From CCY15215 sp039194995 (GTDB lineage Bacteria > Cyanobacteriota > Cyanobacteriia > Cyanobacteriales > Spirulinaceae), in the NCBI GenBank assembly GCA_039194995.1, contig JBCCVR010000151.1, positions 1-18,683 of the forward strand: a stretch of 18,683 nt of DNA, in the 5' to 3' direction. Under the pieces are notes generated by a model. The model made no database searches and was not told where the DNA came from. It worked only from the letters and a program-made list of their open reading frames with translations. Position numbers and translations under genes: made by a program. How positions within the stretch are numbered: the first letter of the stretch is position 1; every line of letters begins with the position of its first letter. This document shows, piece after piece, positions 6,443-12,598 of the stretch.

Positions 6443-7663
6443 ATGATGAGAGTCTCTTCTCTTCCCCGGCACCTCAGTCTCGCCATTGTGGGAGCAGGTC
6501 CCCAAGCCTTAACCCTCGTGGCTCATTTGTTACAGAAACGGTCTAAATTGAGAGATCGCTTGCGGGTGTTCGATGCAAGCGGAACATGGTTGAGTCAGTG
6601 GCGATCGCAAATGCAGGCGCAAGAAATCGAACATTTGCGATCGCCAGCCGTCCATCATCCCCACCCAGATCCCTATGCCTTGCGGCGGTTTGCCGAGTCC
6701 CGTCCTCAAGAGTTATTTCCCCCTTACGATCTGCCCGGAACAAACTTATTTAATGATTTTTGTGAGGAAGTGGTACGGCGTTGGAACTTGCACGCTTGTG
6801 TCTATCCGGGGCAGGTGTGCCGTATTATTCCGGTACAACAAAAGCGGCCTTGCTTCGAGCTTGTCTTGCAAGATGGTCGATCTTGCACCGCCCGTCGCGT
6901 GGTTTTGGCAACGGGGGGAGGTGTACCGCAGTTTCCCGACTGGGTTCGAAACTTGCAGGGAGAGTATCCCCCCGATCGCTTGGTGCATGGGAATGTAGTG
7001 GATTTAGCCACCGCAAATGTGCGATCGGGAGAACGGATTTTGATTATTGGGGGAGGATTGAGTAGCGGTCATTTGGCCTTGGGGGTGGCAAAACGGGGAG
7101 CGATCGCGATTTTATCGATCCGGCGATCGCTGCAAGAAAAATTATTTGATGCGGAGCCGGGTTGGTTGGGACCAAAATATCTCAAAGCCTTTCATGCTGA
7201 GGTAGACAACATTTCCCGTTGGCAACAGATTCAAGATGCGCGCAATGGGGGGTCGATGACTCCCGAGGTAGCGGTGCGACTGCGACGGGCGGTTCGTCGG
7301 GGAGAAATCCAGATCGAAGAACATTGTCAGGTCGTTCGCGCCCAATGGCAAGAGCAACAATGGCAAGTAGAATGTAGTGATGGTTTCCACCTACAAGCCG
7401 AACGAATTTGGTGTGCGACGGGAACCACTTTAGATATTCGGCAAAATCCCCTCGTGGCAGATGTTCTCGATACCTATCCCACGCAAATTATTCGGGGTTT
7501 ACCCGTCTTGGACGATCGCTTACGACTCCCAAAAAGTCAACTATTTATCATGGGCGGTTATGCAGCATTGCAAGTGGGTCCGGTCGCACGAAATATAGCT
7601 GGAGGGCGGTTGGCTTGCGATCGCATTGTCCCCGCGATCGTCAGATGGAATAACACCCCATAG
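6443..7663 (+). CDS. FAD/NAD(P)-binding, SidA/IucD-like monooxygenase-type protein
   Basis: A 406-residue flavoprotein. An N-terminal Rossmann motif LSLAIVGAGPQALTL (G17-A-G-P) binds FAD. A second glycine-rich motif, ILIIGGGLSSG (about 199-209), suits NAD(P)H. ATGGGVP (about 157) and GGYAALQVGPVARNIAGGRL near the end are FAD-associated segments. The layout and GAGP motif resemble lysine/ornithine N-hydroxylases of siderophore synthesis (IucD, SidA, PvdA) and the broader FAD/NAD(P)-binding group. No NRPS or other siderophore gene is visible in the window, so the substrate is unknown. ATG at 6443 or 6446 is preferred over TTG at 6410, which sits inside the Fur box. Iron-repressed expression is likely if that box works. 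Other roles, such as general flavin-dependent oxidation, remain open. Confidence 0.8.
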   Translation: MMRVSSLPRHLSLAIVGAGPQALTLVAHLLQKRSKLRDRLRVFDASGTWLSQWRSQMQAQEIEHLRSPAVHHPHPDPYALRRFAESRPQELFPPYDLPGTNLFNDFCEEVVRRWNLHACVYPGQVCRIIPVQQKRPCFELVLQDGRSCTARRVVLATGGGVPQFPDWVRNLQGEYPPDRLVHGNVVDLATANVRSGERILIIGGGLSSGHLALGVAKRGAIAILSIRRSLQEKLFDAEPGWLGPKYLKAFHAEVDNISRWQQIQDARNGGSMTPEVAVRLRRAVRRGEIQIEEHCQVVRAQWQEQQWQVECSDGFHLQAERIWCATGTTLDIRQNPLVADVLDTYPTQIIRGLPVLDDRLRLPKSQLFIMGGYAALQVGPVARNIAGGRLACDRIVPAIVRWNNTP

Positions 7664-7824
7664 GCTTCTCGAATGCGGTTTTTTCTCTCAGTCGAGGTCG
7701 GTATTTCGTAAATATCCTTAGCGATCGTAAAGTTTGGGCTATTTGAGCATATAATTTAGATGCGGATTGAAGCTCGAAATAATGCTAGACTTAACTCAAA
7801 ATTACGGGTTAAAAAAATAGAGCC

Positions 7825-8094
7825 ATGAATATTACATTAAATTCCCAACAAGAAGAATTTATCGCAGCACAGTTAGCAAGTGGTAAGTTTGAAAATGCCG
7901 ATCGCGTGGTTACTGTAGCATTGTGCTTATTGGAGAAGTTACAAGAAGAATATGAAGAATGGATCGTAGAAACGCGAGCAAAACTCGAAGTTGCGGCAGC
8001 AGAATTGGAACGGGGGGAAGGAGTAGATGGGGAAACTGTCGTGATGGAAATTTTAGAAAAATTTGCCAAGGCGCGAGAAGTTGAGGAAAAATGA
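7825..8094 (+). CDS. ParD-family antitoxin
   Basis: An 89-residue protein with the ParD layout. The N-terminal ribbon-helix-helix part (MNITLNSQQEEFIAAQLASG, then FENADRVVTVALCLLEKLQ) would bind the operon's own operator as a dimer. The C-terminal segment, EEWIVETRAKLEVAAAELERG and then GEGVDGETVVMEILEKFAKARE, is the toxin-wrapping tail typical of the family. The stop codon overlaps the start of the ParE-like toxin gene by ATGA (8091-8094), the standard coupling in this type II system. The 161 bases upstream probably hold the autoregulated promoter, but I could not define it. In the normal system it neutralises a gyrase-poisoning ParE; here the toxin gene is broken, so the antitoxin may now act only as a DNA-binding protein or against a relative elsewhere. 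Confidence 0.87.
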   Translation: MNITLNSQQEEFIAAQLASGKFENADRVVTVALCLLEKLQEEYEEWIVETRAKLEVAAAELERGEGVDGETVVMEILEKFAKAREVEEK

Positions 8095-8396
8095 GTCAAT
8101 ATCGAATTTCTCCCACAGCAATTCGTGATTTGAATGAAATTGGCGATTATTTTTTAACGAATAGTGTTGCAGCAGGAGAACGTTTTTTTTAAGGGTTTAA
8201 TCGAAAGTGTAAGTATTTGGTACAGTTTCCAAATTTGGGAAAAAGTTATTCTCATTTATTACCAAATGTGCGAGGTGTAATCTTGGAGGGATATATTATT
8301 TTTTATTGGGTTATTGGCGAAGATGTGGAGATTTTGCGGGTTGTCCACGGACGACGCAATTTAGATACACTTTTTGAAGAAAATGAAAATTATTAG
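8091..8396 (+). pseudogene. ParE-family toxin gene with in-frame stop
   Basis: From ATG 8091 to TAG 8394-8396 there are 101 codons in one frame, interrupted only by TAA at codon 34 (8190-8192). The protein reads MSQYRISPTAIRDLNEIGDYF and, after the stop, GFNRKCKYLVQFPNLGK, then VRGVILEGYIIFYWVIG and ILRVVHGRRNLDTLFEE. This is a complete RelE/ParE-type fold, ending in the usual HGRRN motif. Both sides of the stop are in the same frame, so this is a nonsense change, not a frameshift. A single C-to-T change from CAA, or A-to-T from AAA, would explain it. The stop sits at the end of a run of eight T. As read, translation yields a 33-residue fragment that lacks the C-terminal half, so the toxin should be inactive unless the stop is read through. 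Its ATG overlaps the antitoxin stop by four bases. Confidence 0.85.
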
Positions 8397-8447
8397 TTCA
8401 GCTTATCCAATTGACCAAGAGAGCGATCGCTCTACAAAATTCAGCCC

Positions 8448-9626
8448 ATGAAACAGCCTCCATTACCCTTACCCTCACCCATTTTATGTTCTGAAGCGGA
8501 TTCGTTTGCCTATTATACGATCGCCAATCGCCTGCCCGCTATTCTCAAACAGATTATCGAGAAGAATAATTTTTCTGCTCGAATTAACGCCAATTTAGAG
8601 CAATTACAAAACGAAATTTTTACAGGCAAAATCAGAGCGATCGCAGCCGATGGAGGATCGGATTTAGAAGACTGGGAGCATTATATACAACCGTATAAAA
8701 ATAAAAGTTGGTTTGACGTTCCGTTTTACTTTATCGAGGCGTATTTTTATCGTCGCATTCTCGAAGCAACAGAATATTTTCAGACTGGAGAAGCGATCGA
8801 TCCCTTTACCGTCTCAAAACAAGAAGGATTGCGATCGCATCTGGATTCAATCCGTAATATCCTGAAATCTTCCCAAAATTTAACGGGATTATTGCACGGA
8901 GTCCTCTGGGGAAATCGTGCCGATCTGAGCTTGTGGAAAGTGGGAGGAAGCGATCGCGATACTTTCTCTCTCGATCCCCAACAAGATAAGATTTTAGTGG
9001 ACGATACGCCCCGAATTTTAGAACGATTAGCAACTATGCAAAGGGAGAGAATTGATTTTATTATCGATAATGCTGGGTTTGAATTAACCTGCGATTTGTT
9101 GCTGTGCGATCGCTTACTCCAAGAGAAAATTGCCGACACGATTGTGCTGCATTTGAAAGCCGATCCCATCTTTGTTTCCGACGCAACGATTGCCGATGTT
9201 AATTATACATTACAAATCTTTGCTGAAGATGAGATCGAGGAGGTGCGATCGCTTTCCCATCGCTTGCAAAATGCGATCGCTTCTAGTGCATTAATCTTAC
9301 AAGCCGATCGGTTTTGGAACTCTCCTTTAGCTTTTTGGGAATTGAGCGATCGCTTAACTGAAGAACTAGCAAAAGCGAGTTTGGTTTTCATTAAAGGAGA
9401 TGCAAATTATCGGCGCTTATTGGGCGATCGGCACTGGGATTTTACCGCCTCATTTTCCCAAATTATCGATTACTTTCCGGCTTCCTTTGTTGCCCTGCGA
9501 ACCCTCAAATCCGAGATTATCACGGGACTGCAACCCGAGCAAATCGATCGCTTAAATCGGGAGAATTCGCAATGGGCGATCGACGGCTCGCGAGGCGTGA
9601 TTCAATTTGTTGAAATTCACAAATAA
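8448..9626 (+). CDS. ARMT1/DUF89-type metal-dependent phosphatase
   Basis: A 392-residue protein matching the DUF89 damage-control phosphatase/ARMT1 group. Key motifs are GNRADLS (155-161), the metal-binding IIDNAGFELTCDLLLCD (205-221, with D207 and N208) and KGDANYRRLLGDRHW (316-330). DxNAGxEL and KGxxNYR are the two family signatures. These enzymes use Mn or similar ions to remove phosphate from damaged sugar phosphates such as fructose-1-phosphate derivatives. The human relative was also reported to carboxyl-methylate proteins, an activity not assumed here. There is no signal peptide, so it should be cytosolic. ATG at 8448 follows the broken ParE gene by 51 bases. It converges on the HPPD gene, leaving 19 bases between the stops. 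The physiological substrate in cyanobacteria is uncertain. Confidence 0.85.
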   Translation: MKQPPLPLPSPILCSEADSFAYYTIANRLPAILKQIIEKNNFSARINANLEQLQNEIFTGKIRAIAADGGSDLEDWEHYIQPYKNKSWFDVPFYFIEAYFYRRILEATEYFQTGEAIDPFTVSKQEGLRSHLDSIRNILKSSQNLTGLLHGVLWGNRADLSLWKVGGSDRDTFSLDPQQDKILVDDTPRILERLATMQRERIDFIIDNAGFELTCDLLLCDRLLQEKIADTIVLHLKADPIFVSDATIADVNYTLQIFAEDEIEEVRSLSHRLQNAIASSALILQADRFWNSPLAFWELSDRLTEELAKASLVFIKGDANYRRLLGDRHWDFTASFSQIIDYFPASFVALRTLKSEIITGLQPEQIDRLNRENSQWAIDGSRGVIQFVEIHK

Positions 9627-9645
9627 AACCGATCGAACTCAATTT

Positions 9646-10665
9646 TTAGGCTTCTCGCCGAATTTGCTCTCGTTCGATCGCTTCAAATAAAGCGCGAAAA
9701 TTTCCCTCTCCAAAACCTTGAGCGCGTTGGCGGCGTTCGATAATTTCAAAAAAGAAAGTTGGAGCAGAAAAGATAGGTTTAGTGAAGATTTGTAGTAAAA
9801 TAGGAGGATTAGTTTCTAAAGGAAATTGGCAATCGATGAGAATTTGCTCTTCTTCAATGAGATACCATTCTCGTTCGGATAACGGTAAATTTGCCAACTG
9901 CGATCGCAGTTGGCGATAATAACTGGCAGGCACATCTAAAAAATGGACTCCTGCTGCTCTTAATTTTGCAGTTGTTGCGACAATCTGTTGGGTTTTAAGA
10001 GCAATATGCTGTACCCCCGCCCCGCGATTTTCATTGATAAACTCTTGAATTTGCGAATTAGGAGAAGTTGGCTCATTGACCGGGATTTTAATGCCACTTT
10101 CTGGGTGTACCATGACCCGAGAATGCAAGCCCGATCGCGTTGTTTGAATGTTAAAAGTTTGTTGGCATTCAAACCCGAATATCGTGCAATACCAAGCAAC
10201 TGTCGGCTCTAATTGCCCAGCTTCTACATTTAAGACAATATGATCGATCGCGTGTAATAAATCGCTGTTGCTTGGCAAACTTTCCTTTTCCGTCGTTTCC
10301 CATAAAGTATGAGCAATTCCGGCAAGGCTTTGTATTTGAGCGCAACGGCGATCTCTGCGAATCTGGAGAGGCGTTAAGATCGTGCTGCCATAGTCTTTAA
10401 TCCGAGTTAATATTGCTTCCAAATTAGGAACTTCAAACTCGATATCGACAATACCGGGAGGATGTTTTTGTAAATAAGTGGCAACGGGACTGGTAAGAGT
10501 AAGTGGAGAAGAGAGAGATAAAACGATCGCACCACTCCTAACGATTTCAGTGTGAGTGCTTTCGTTTCGTGCCGTCGCGATCGCGGTAAACCCCATTACC
10601 CCAACGAACCAATCTCGCCATTGTTTGGCATCTTCGACATAGAAACAAATTCGTTCGATATTCAT
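9646..10665 (-). CDS. hppD: 4-hydroxyphenylpyruvate dioxygenase
   Basis: A 339-residue non-haem Fe(II) dioxygenase that converts 4-hydroxyphenylpyruvate to homogentisate. In cyanobacteria homogentisate feeds tocopherol synthesis and tyrosine breakdown. The two vicinal-oxygen-chelate halves are visible. The iron ligands of the family are present: H142 in AIDHIVLNV, H220 in GVQHIALKT and E307 in TFFFEIIERR. The C-terminal signature GFGEGNFRALFEAIE is clear. The length equals the compact cyanobacterial enzymes (339 residues in Synechocystis, from memory). ATG at 10665 is followed by a normal N-terminus. The divergent membrane-protein gene starts 79 bases away, so the two genes share an upstream region. 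The 3' end faces the DUF89 gene 19 bases away, with no obvious terminator between them. Confidence 0.95.
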   Translation of the reverse strand: MNIERICFYVEDAKQWRDWFVGVMGFTAIATARNESTHTEIVRSGAIVLSLSSPLTLTSPVATYLQKHPPGIVDIEFEVPNLEAILTRIKDYGSTILTPLQIRRDRRCAQIQSLAGIAHTLWETTEKESLPSNSDLLHAIDHIVLNVEAGQLEPTVAWYCTIFGFECQQTFNIQTTRSGLHSRVMVHPESGIKIPVNEPTSPNSQIQEFINENRGAGVQHIALKTQQIVATTAKLRAAGVHFLDVPASYYRQLRSQLANLPLSEREWYLIEEEQILIDCQFPLETNPPILLQIFTKPIFSAPTFFFEIIERRQRAQGFGEGNFRALFEAIEREQIRREA

Positions 10666-10744
10666 CAGTTTGGCCGATACAGGAACTAAGATAGGGTTTG
10701 TTATCGAGGATAGACGCGATCGATTTCAATTCGCAATTGACCTT

Positions 10745-11308
10745 ATGAGTTTCTGGATCGAGTGGATTATCGCCACATTTTTAGGATTTCTTCTGAGTTT
10801 ATTGTTCGTGGAGGTGGGGGAAATTCCCGATGTAACCCCCGTTAGTGGGGCGATCGGGGGAGGCATTATCGGTTTGATGCAAGGATTGGTCTTGCTGAGT
10901 CGTGCCGATCGCCTGCGAGAATGGATATTAGTCAATGCGATCGCTTGGGGAATGATGGCTCAATTCGGCTTAGGGGCGATGGGTTGGGTTGCTCCGAGAA
11001 CGGACTTTTTTGTCGTCCGTTTAACCTATGGCTTGGTTTGGGGGGCGATCGCGGGCGGAATTTTGGGGATCGTGCAGGGTGTGGCTTTACGAAATATCAT
11101 TCCCTTTGTGCGCTTATGGGTCGTTTTAAGTGCTTTGGCTTGGGGATTCAGCCTATCTTTGGGATGGACGATCGGCGGTATTTTGCGATCGCTCACCCAT
11201 CTCTATCTCGGCGAAGCGATTGGCTTGGGAGTGACGTGGATTTGTTCGAGTGGGATTCTCGGATTAGCCTTGATGGGATTACTGGATTGGGGCGATCGCG
11301 GAAACTAA
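10745..11308 (+). CDS. Membrane protein with internal duplication
   Basis: A 187-residue hydrophobic protein with about five to six membrane segments and no recognised function. Start is ATG 10745; the longer frame back to TTG 10670 would begin only four bases from the divergent hppD start and add a polar 25-residue extension, so it is disfavoured. Residues 35-75 and 100-140 are two copies of one unit. Both follow GAI(G/A)GGI(I/L)G(L/I)xQG, then a charged loop, then WxxxxAxAWGxxxxxG. A third, weaker copy begins near 157 (GEAIGLG). The Gly-x3-Gly spacing suggests tight helix packing. No charged residues typical of transporters line the helices, so it could be structural or a small-molecule channel, but this is guesswork. 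Confidence 0.75.
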   Translation: MSFWIEWIIATFLGFLLSLLFVEVGEIPDVTPVSGAIGGGIIGLMQGLVLLSRADRLREWILVNAIAWGMMAQFGLGAMGWVAPRTDFFVVRLTYGLVWGAIAGGILGIVQGVALRNIIPFVRLWVVLSALAWGFSLSLGWTIGGILRSLTHLYLGEAIGLGVTWICSSGILGLALMGLLDWGDRGN

Positions 11309-11385
11309 ACTTTGGTGCTACGATGGCAATGCGATCGCATTTTATCGTTTGCCAAACGGACAATATCAAACCTGTAAGACTTCAA

Positions 11386-11418
11386 CAATGAACAATGCTT
11401 GATTATTAATGCGATCGC
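11386..11418 (+). repeat. 33-nt direct repeat, copy A
   Basis: Begins CAATGAACAA, then a variable pentamer (TGCTT), then GATTATTAATGCGATCGC. By direct comparison it matches copy B at 11820-11852 in about 30 of 33 positions, with the differences confined to the pentamer. It ends in a HIP1 octamer and lies 37 bases downstream of the 69-residue minus-strand gene. Confidence 0.7.
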
Positions 11419-11455
11419 ATTATACTAAAAGAAAAGCGATCGCACTGCACCGTAC

Positions 11456-11665
11456 CTAATCGAGCTTTGGGTGACAATCAACAAAAGATAATGCCTCTTC
11501 ATCAAGGTAGCCTGCAATTGCCATTTCAATAACCGCCCATACTGGATAATCCATATTTTTAGCGCGCATTTCTAGTCCGTGACGGATTGCTTCTGGTAAT
11601 CCTTCTAAAAAGGTTTGTGCTAATTCAGGTGATAGATGTTCGGAAACTGTAGTTTGAGTTTGCAT
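11456..11665 (-). CDS. Small hypothetical protein, possibly RHH-like
   Basis: A 69-residue protein beginning MQTQTTVSEHLSPELAQ. Its middle (EAIRHGLEMRAKNMDYPVW, then AVIEMAIAGYLDEEALSF) is predicted to be two helices. The spacing loosely recalls ribbon-helix-helix proteins of the CopG/antitoxin kind, though no basic N-terminal strand is evident. No family is recognised, and no toxin-like partner follows. The upstream sequence AGCGAGAG is a weak Shine-Dalgarno. The gene lies between two copies of a 33-nt direct repeat (11386-11418 and 11820-11852), so it may have been moved or duplicated as a unit. Confidence 0.55.
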   Translation of the reverse strand: MQTQTTVSEHLSPELAQTFLEGLPEAIRHGLEMRAKNMDYPVWAVIEMAIAGYLDEEALSFVDCHPKLD

Positions 11666-11862
11666 CGATTAATCTCTCGCTGAAATTTTAACGTTATAGG
11701 GTGGATTAACAGCCTGAATGATTAGACTTTCTAGTTCTAATGATAGCTTCCTCCACTGCTACCTAAAAAATACGATCGCATTTCTCCCATTATTTTACCA
11801 AGAATGCGATCGCTTTTTTCAATGAACAACGATCGATTATTAATGCGATCGCTTTGCTTGAG
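11666..11862. other. Intergenic stretch rich in HIP1 octamers
   Basis: Between the two small minus-strand genes. It holds HIP1 or near-HIP1 sites around 11772-11780 and 11803-11812, the second followed by a T-run on the plus strand, and copy B of the 33-nt repeat. I saw no convincing gene here. Confidence 0.6.
11820..11852 (+). repeat. 33-nt direct repeat, copy B
   Basis: Same sequence as copy A at 11386-11418, with CGATC in place of TGCTT in the middle. It lies 10 bases downstream of the stop of the 119-residue minus-strand gene, so both small minus-strand genes are followed by a copy. Confidence 0.7.
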
Positions 11863-12222
11863 TCACGCTGTTTTAACATTCATTTTTTGTTGGAGTTCTT
11901 CTGGGTCTGTAATGATTTTTTGTAAGCGATCGCTAAAGTAAAAAACTGTATATTCGGGAGCTAATTCCTGTTTCAATTTTTGCCATAAACGAATTCCTTC
12001 TTGCTCGAATTCTTCTTCTTGTGACAAAGTTTTAAAACCCGATGATGCGGGATCTTCTAAGTCTAAAATTGCGTCATAGCCATTTTGCCATTGTTCTAAA
12101 GATTTAATCAATTCCTGACTCAATGGTAAAGTTTTTGGATCGATATCCCCAATTTCTTGTCCTCCCATCCACCAGAGGGGATAACAATAGTAGTCAGTCA
12201 TTAGTTTAATCTGTTTGGACAT
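11863..12222 (-). CDS. Hypothetical acidic protein, 119 residues
   Basis: A soluble 119-residue protein with no recognised family. It begins MSKQIKLMTDYYCYPLWWMG and is then mostly helical and acidic: LPLSQELIKSLEQW, a motif DLEDPASSGFKTLSQEEEFE, and a final TVFYFSDRLQKIITDPEEL. There is no signal peptide or membrane segment. ATG at 12222 is supported by a purine-rich GAGGGAAG about 7 bases upstream; a second ATG at codon 8 (MTDYYCYPLWW) is a possible alternative start and would remove only the basic tip. The aromatic N-terminus and acidic body are compatible with an immunity or partner-binding protein, but nothing nearby supports that. The gene stands alone, with repeat-rich DNA on both sides. 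Confidence 0.7.
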   Translation of the reverse strand: MSKQIKLMTDYYCYPLWWMGGQEIGDIDPKTLPLSQELIKSLEQWQNGYDAILDLEDPASSGFKTLSQEEEFEQEGIRLWQKLKQELAPEYTVFYFSDRLQKIITDPEELQQKMNVKTA

Positions 12223-12490
12223 GGTTAACTTCCCTCAAAATCTCGACGCGATCGCGGGGAGGATTTCTTTTTCGGTGGGCGATCGCTCGGACAAAACGGA
12301 TTTTTAAAAACTATCCGATCATCTTAGCATAGTGCGATCGCTCTTCCTATTCTCTTGTAAAAAATGCGATCGCACCGCTTTTTCGGAATGATGTTGGGGA
12401 GGAAATGCGATCGCGGAGTGTCTCGGAACGAGAATCGCATGGGGCAATTTTCTGCTGGAATCTTGAACATTTTGGGCATATATCGGCAAT

Positions 12491-12513
12491 GGGCGGATGC
12501 AATCCGCCCCTAC
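12491..12513 (-). repeat. GTAGGGGC-type hairpin repeat
   Basis: Stem GGGCGGAT / ATCCGCCC (12491-12498 with 12502-12509) with a 3-base loop, followed by CCTAC. On the minus strand it reads GTAGGGGCGGATTGC and onward. Same leading GTAGGGGC as the unit at 12566-12588, in inverted orientation. Confidence 0.65.
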
Positions 12514-12565
12514 CCCAACATCAATTTTCTACCCCTACCAAACCTCCTAATTCTATTATTTTACC

Positions 12566-12588
12566 GTAGGGGCGCAACGCTTGCGCCC
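12566..12588 (+). repeat. GTAGGGGC-type hairpin repeat
   Basis: GTAGG followed by the stem GGGCGCAA / TTGCGCCC (12570-12577 with 12581-12588) and a CGC loop. It sits 10 bases downstream of the protease stop codon (minus strand). No T-run follows on the minus strand, so a repeat is more likely than a standard terminator, though it could still protect the 3' end of the mRNA. Confidence 0.65.
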
Positions 12589-12598
12589 TGAATTTATG

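Larger units (their letters stand above)
12223..12598. other. 376-bp intergenic region, repeats only
   Basis: Lies between the 119-residue gene and the 3' end of the large protease gene. It carries several HIP1 sites, including GTGCGATCGC at 12332-12341 and its inverse at 12366-12375. It also contains two GTAGGGGC-type hairpins in opposite orientation (12491-12513 and 12566-12588). An open frame at 12364-12591 runs through the repeats and does not look coding. Confidence 0.65.

Noticed and set aside
8181..8192. Run of eight T before the ParE stop as a programmed slippage site.
   Set aside because: Upstream and downstream halves are in the same frame. Gain or loss of one or two T would move out of the ParE frame and hit new stops, so slippage cannot restore the protein.
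10670..10744. Longer start (TTG 10670) for the membrane protein.
   Set aside because: It starts four bases from the divergent hppD start codon and adds a polar segment; ATG 10745 leads straight into the first membrane helix.
12332..12375. Inverted repeat GTGCGATCGC / GCGATCGCAC as a terminator.
   Set aside because: HIP1 is itself palindromic, so two nearby copies always look inverted; only two extra bases match on each side and no T-run follows.
12364..12591. 75-codon open frame after the protease gene.
   Set aside because: It runs through HIP1 sites and both GTAGGGGC hairpins and has no coding features.
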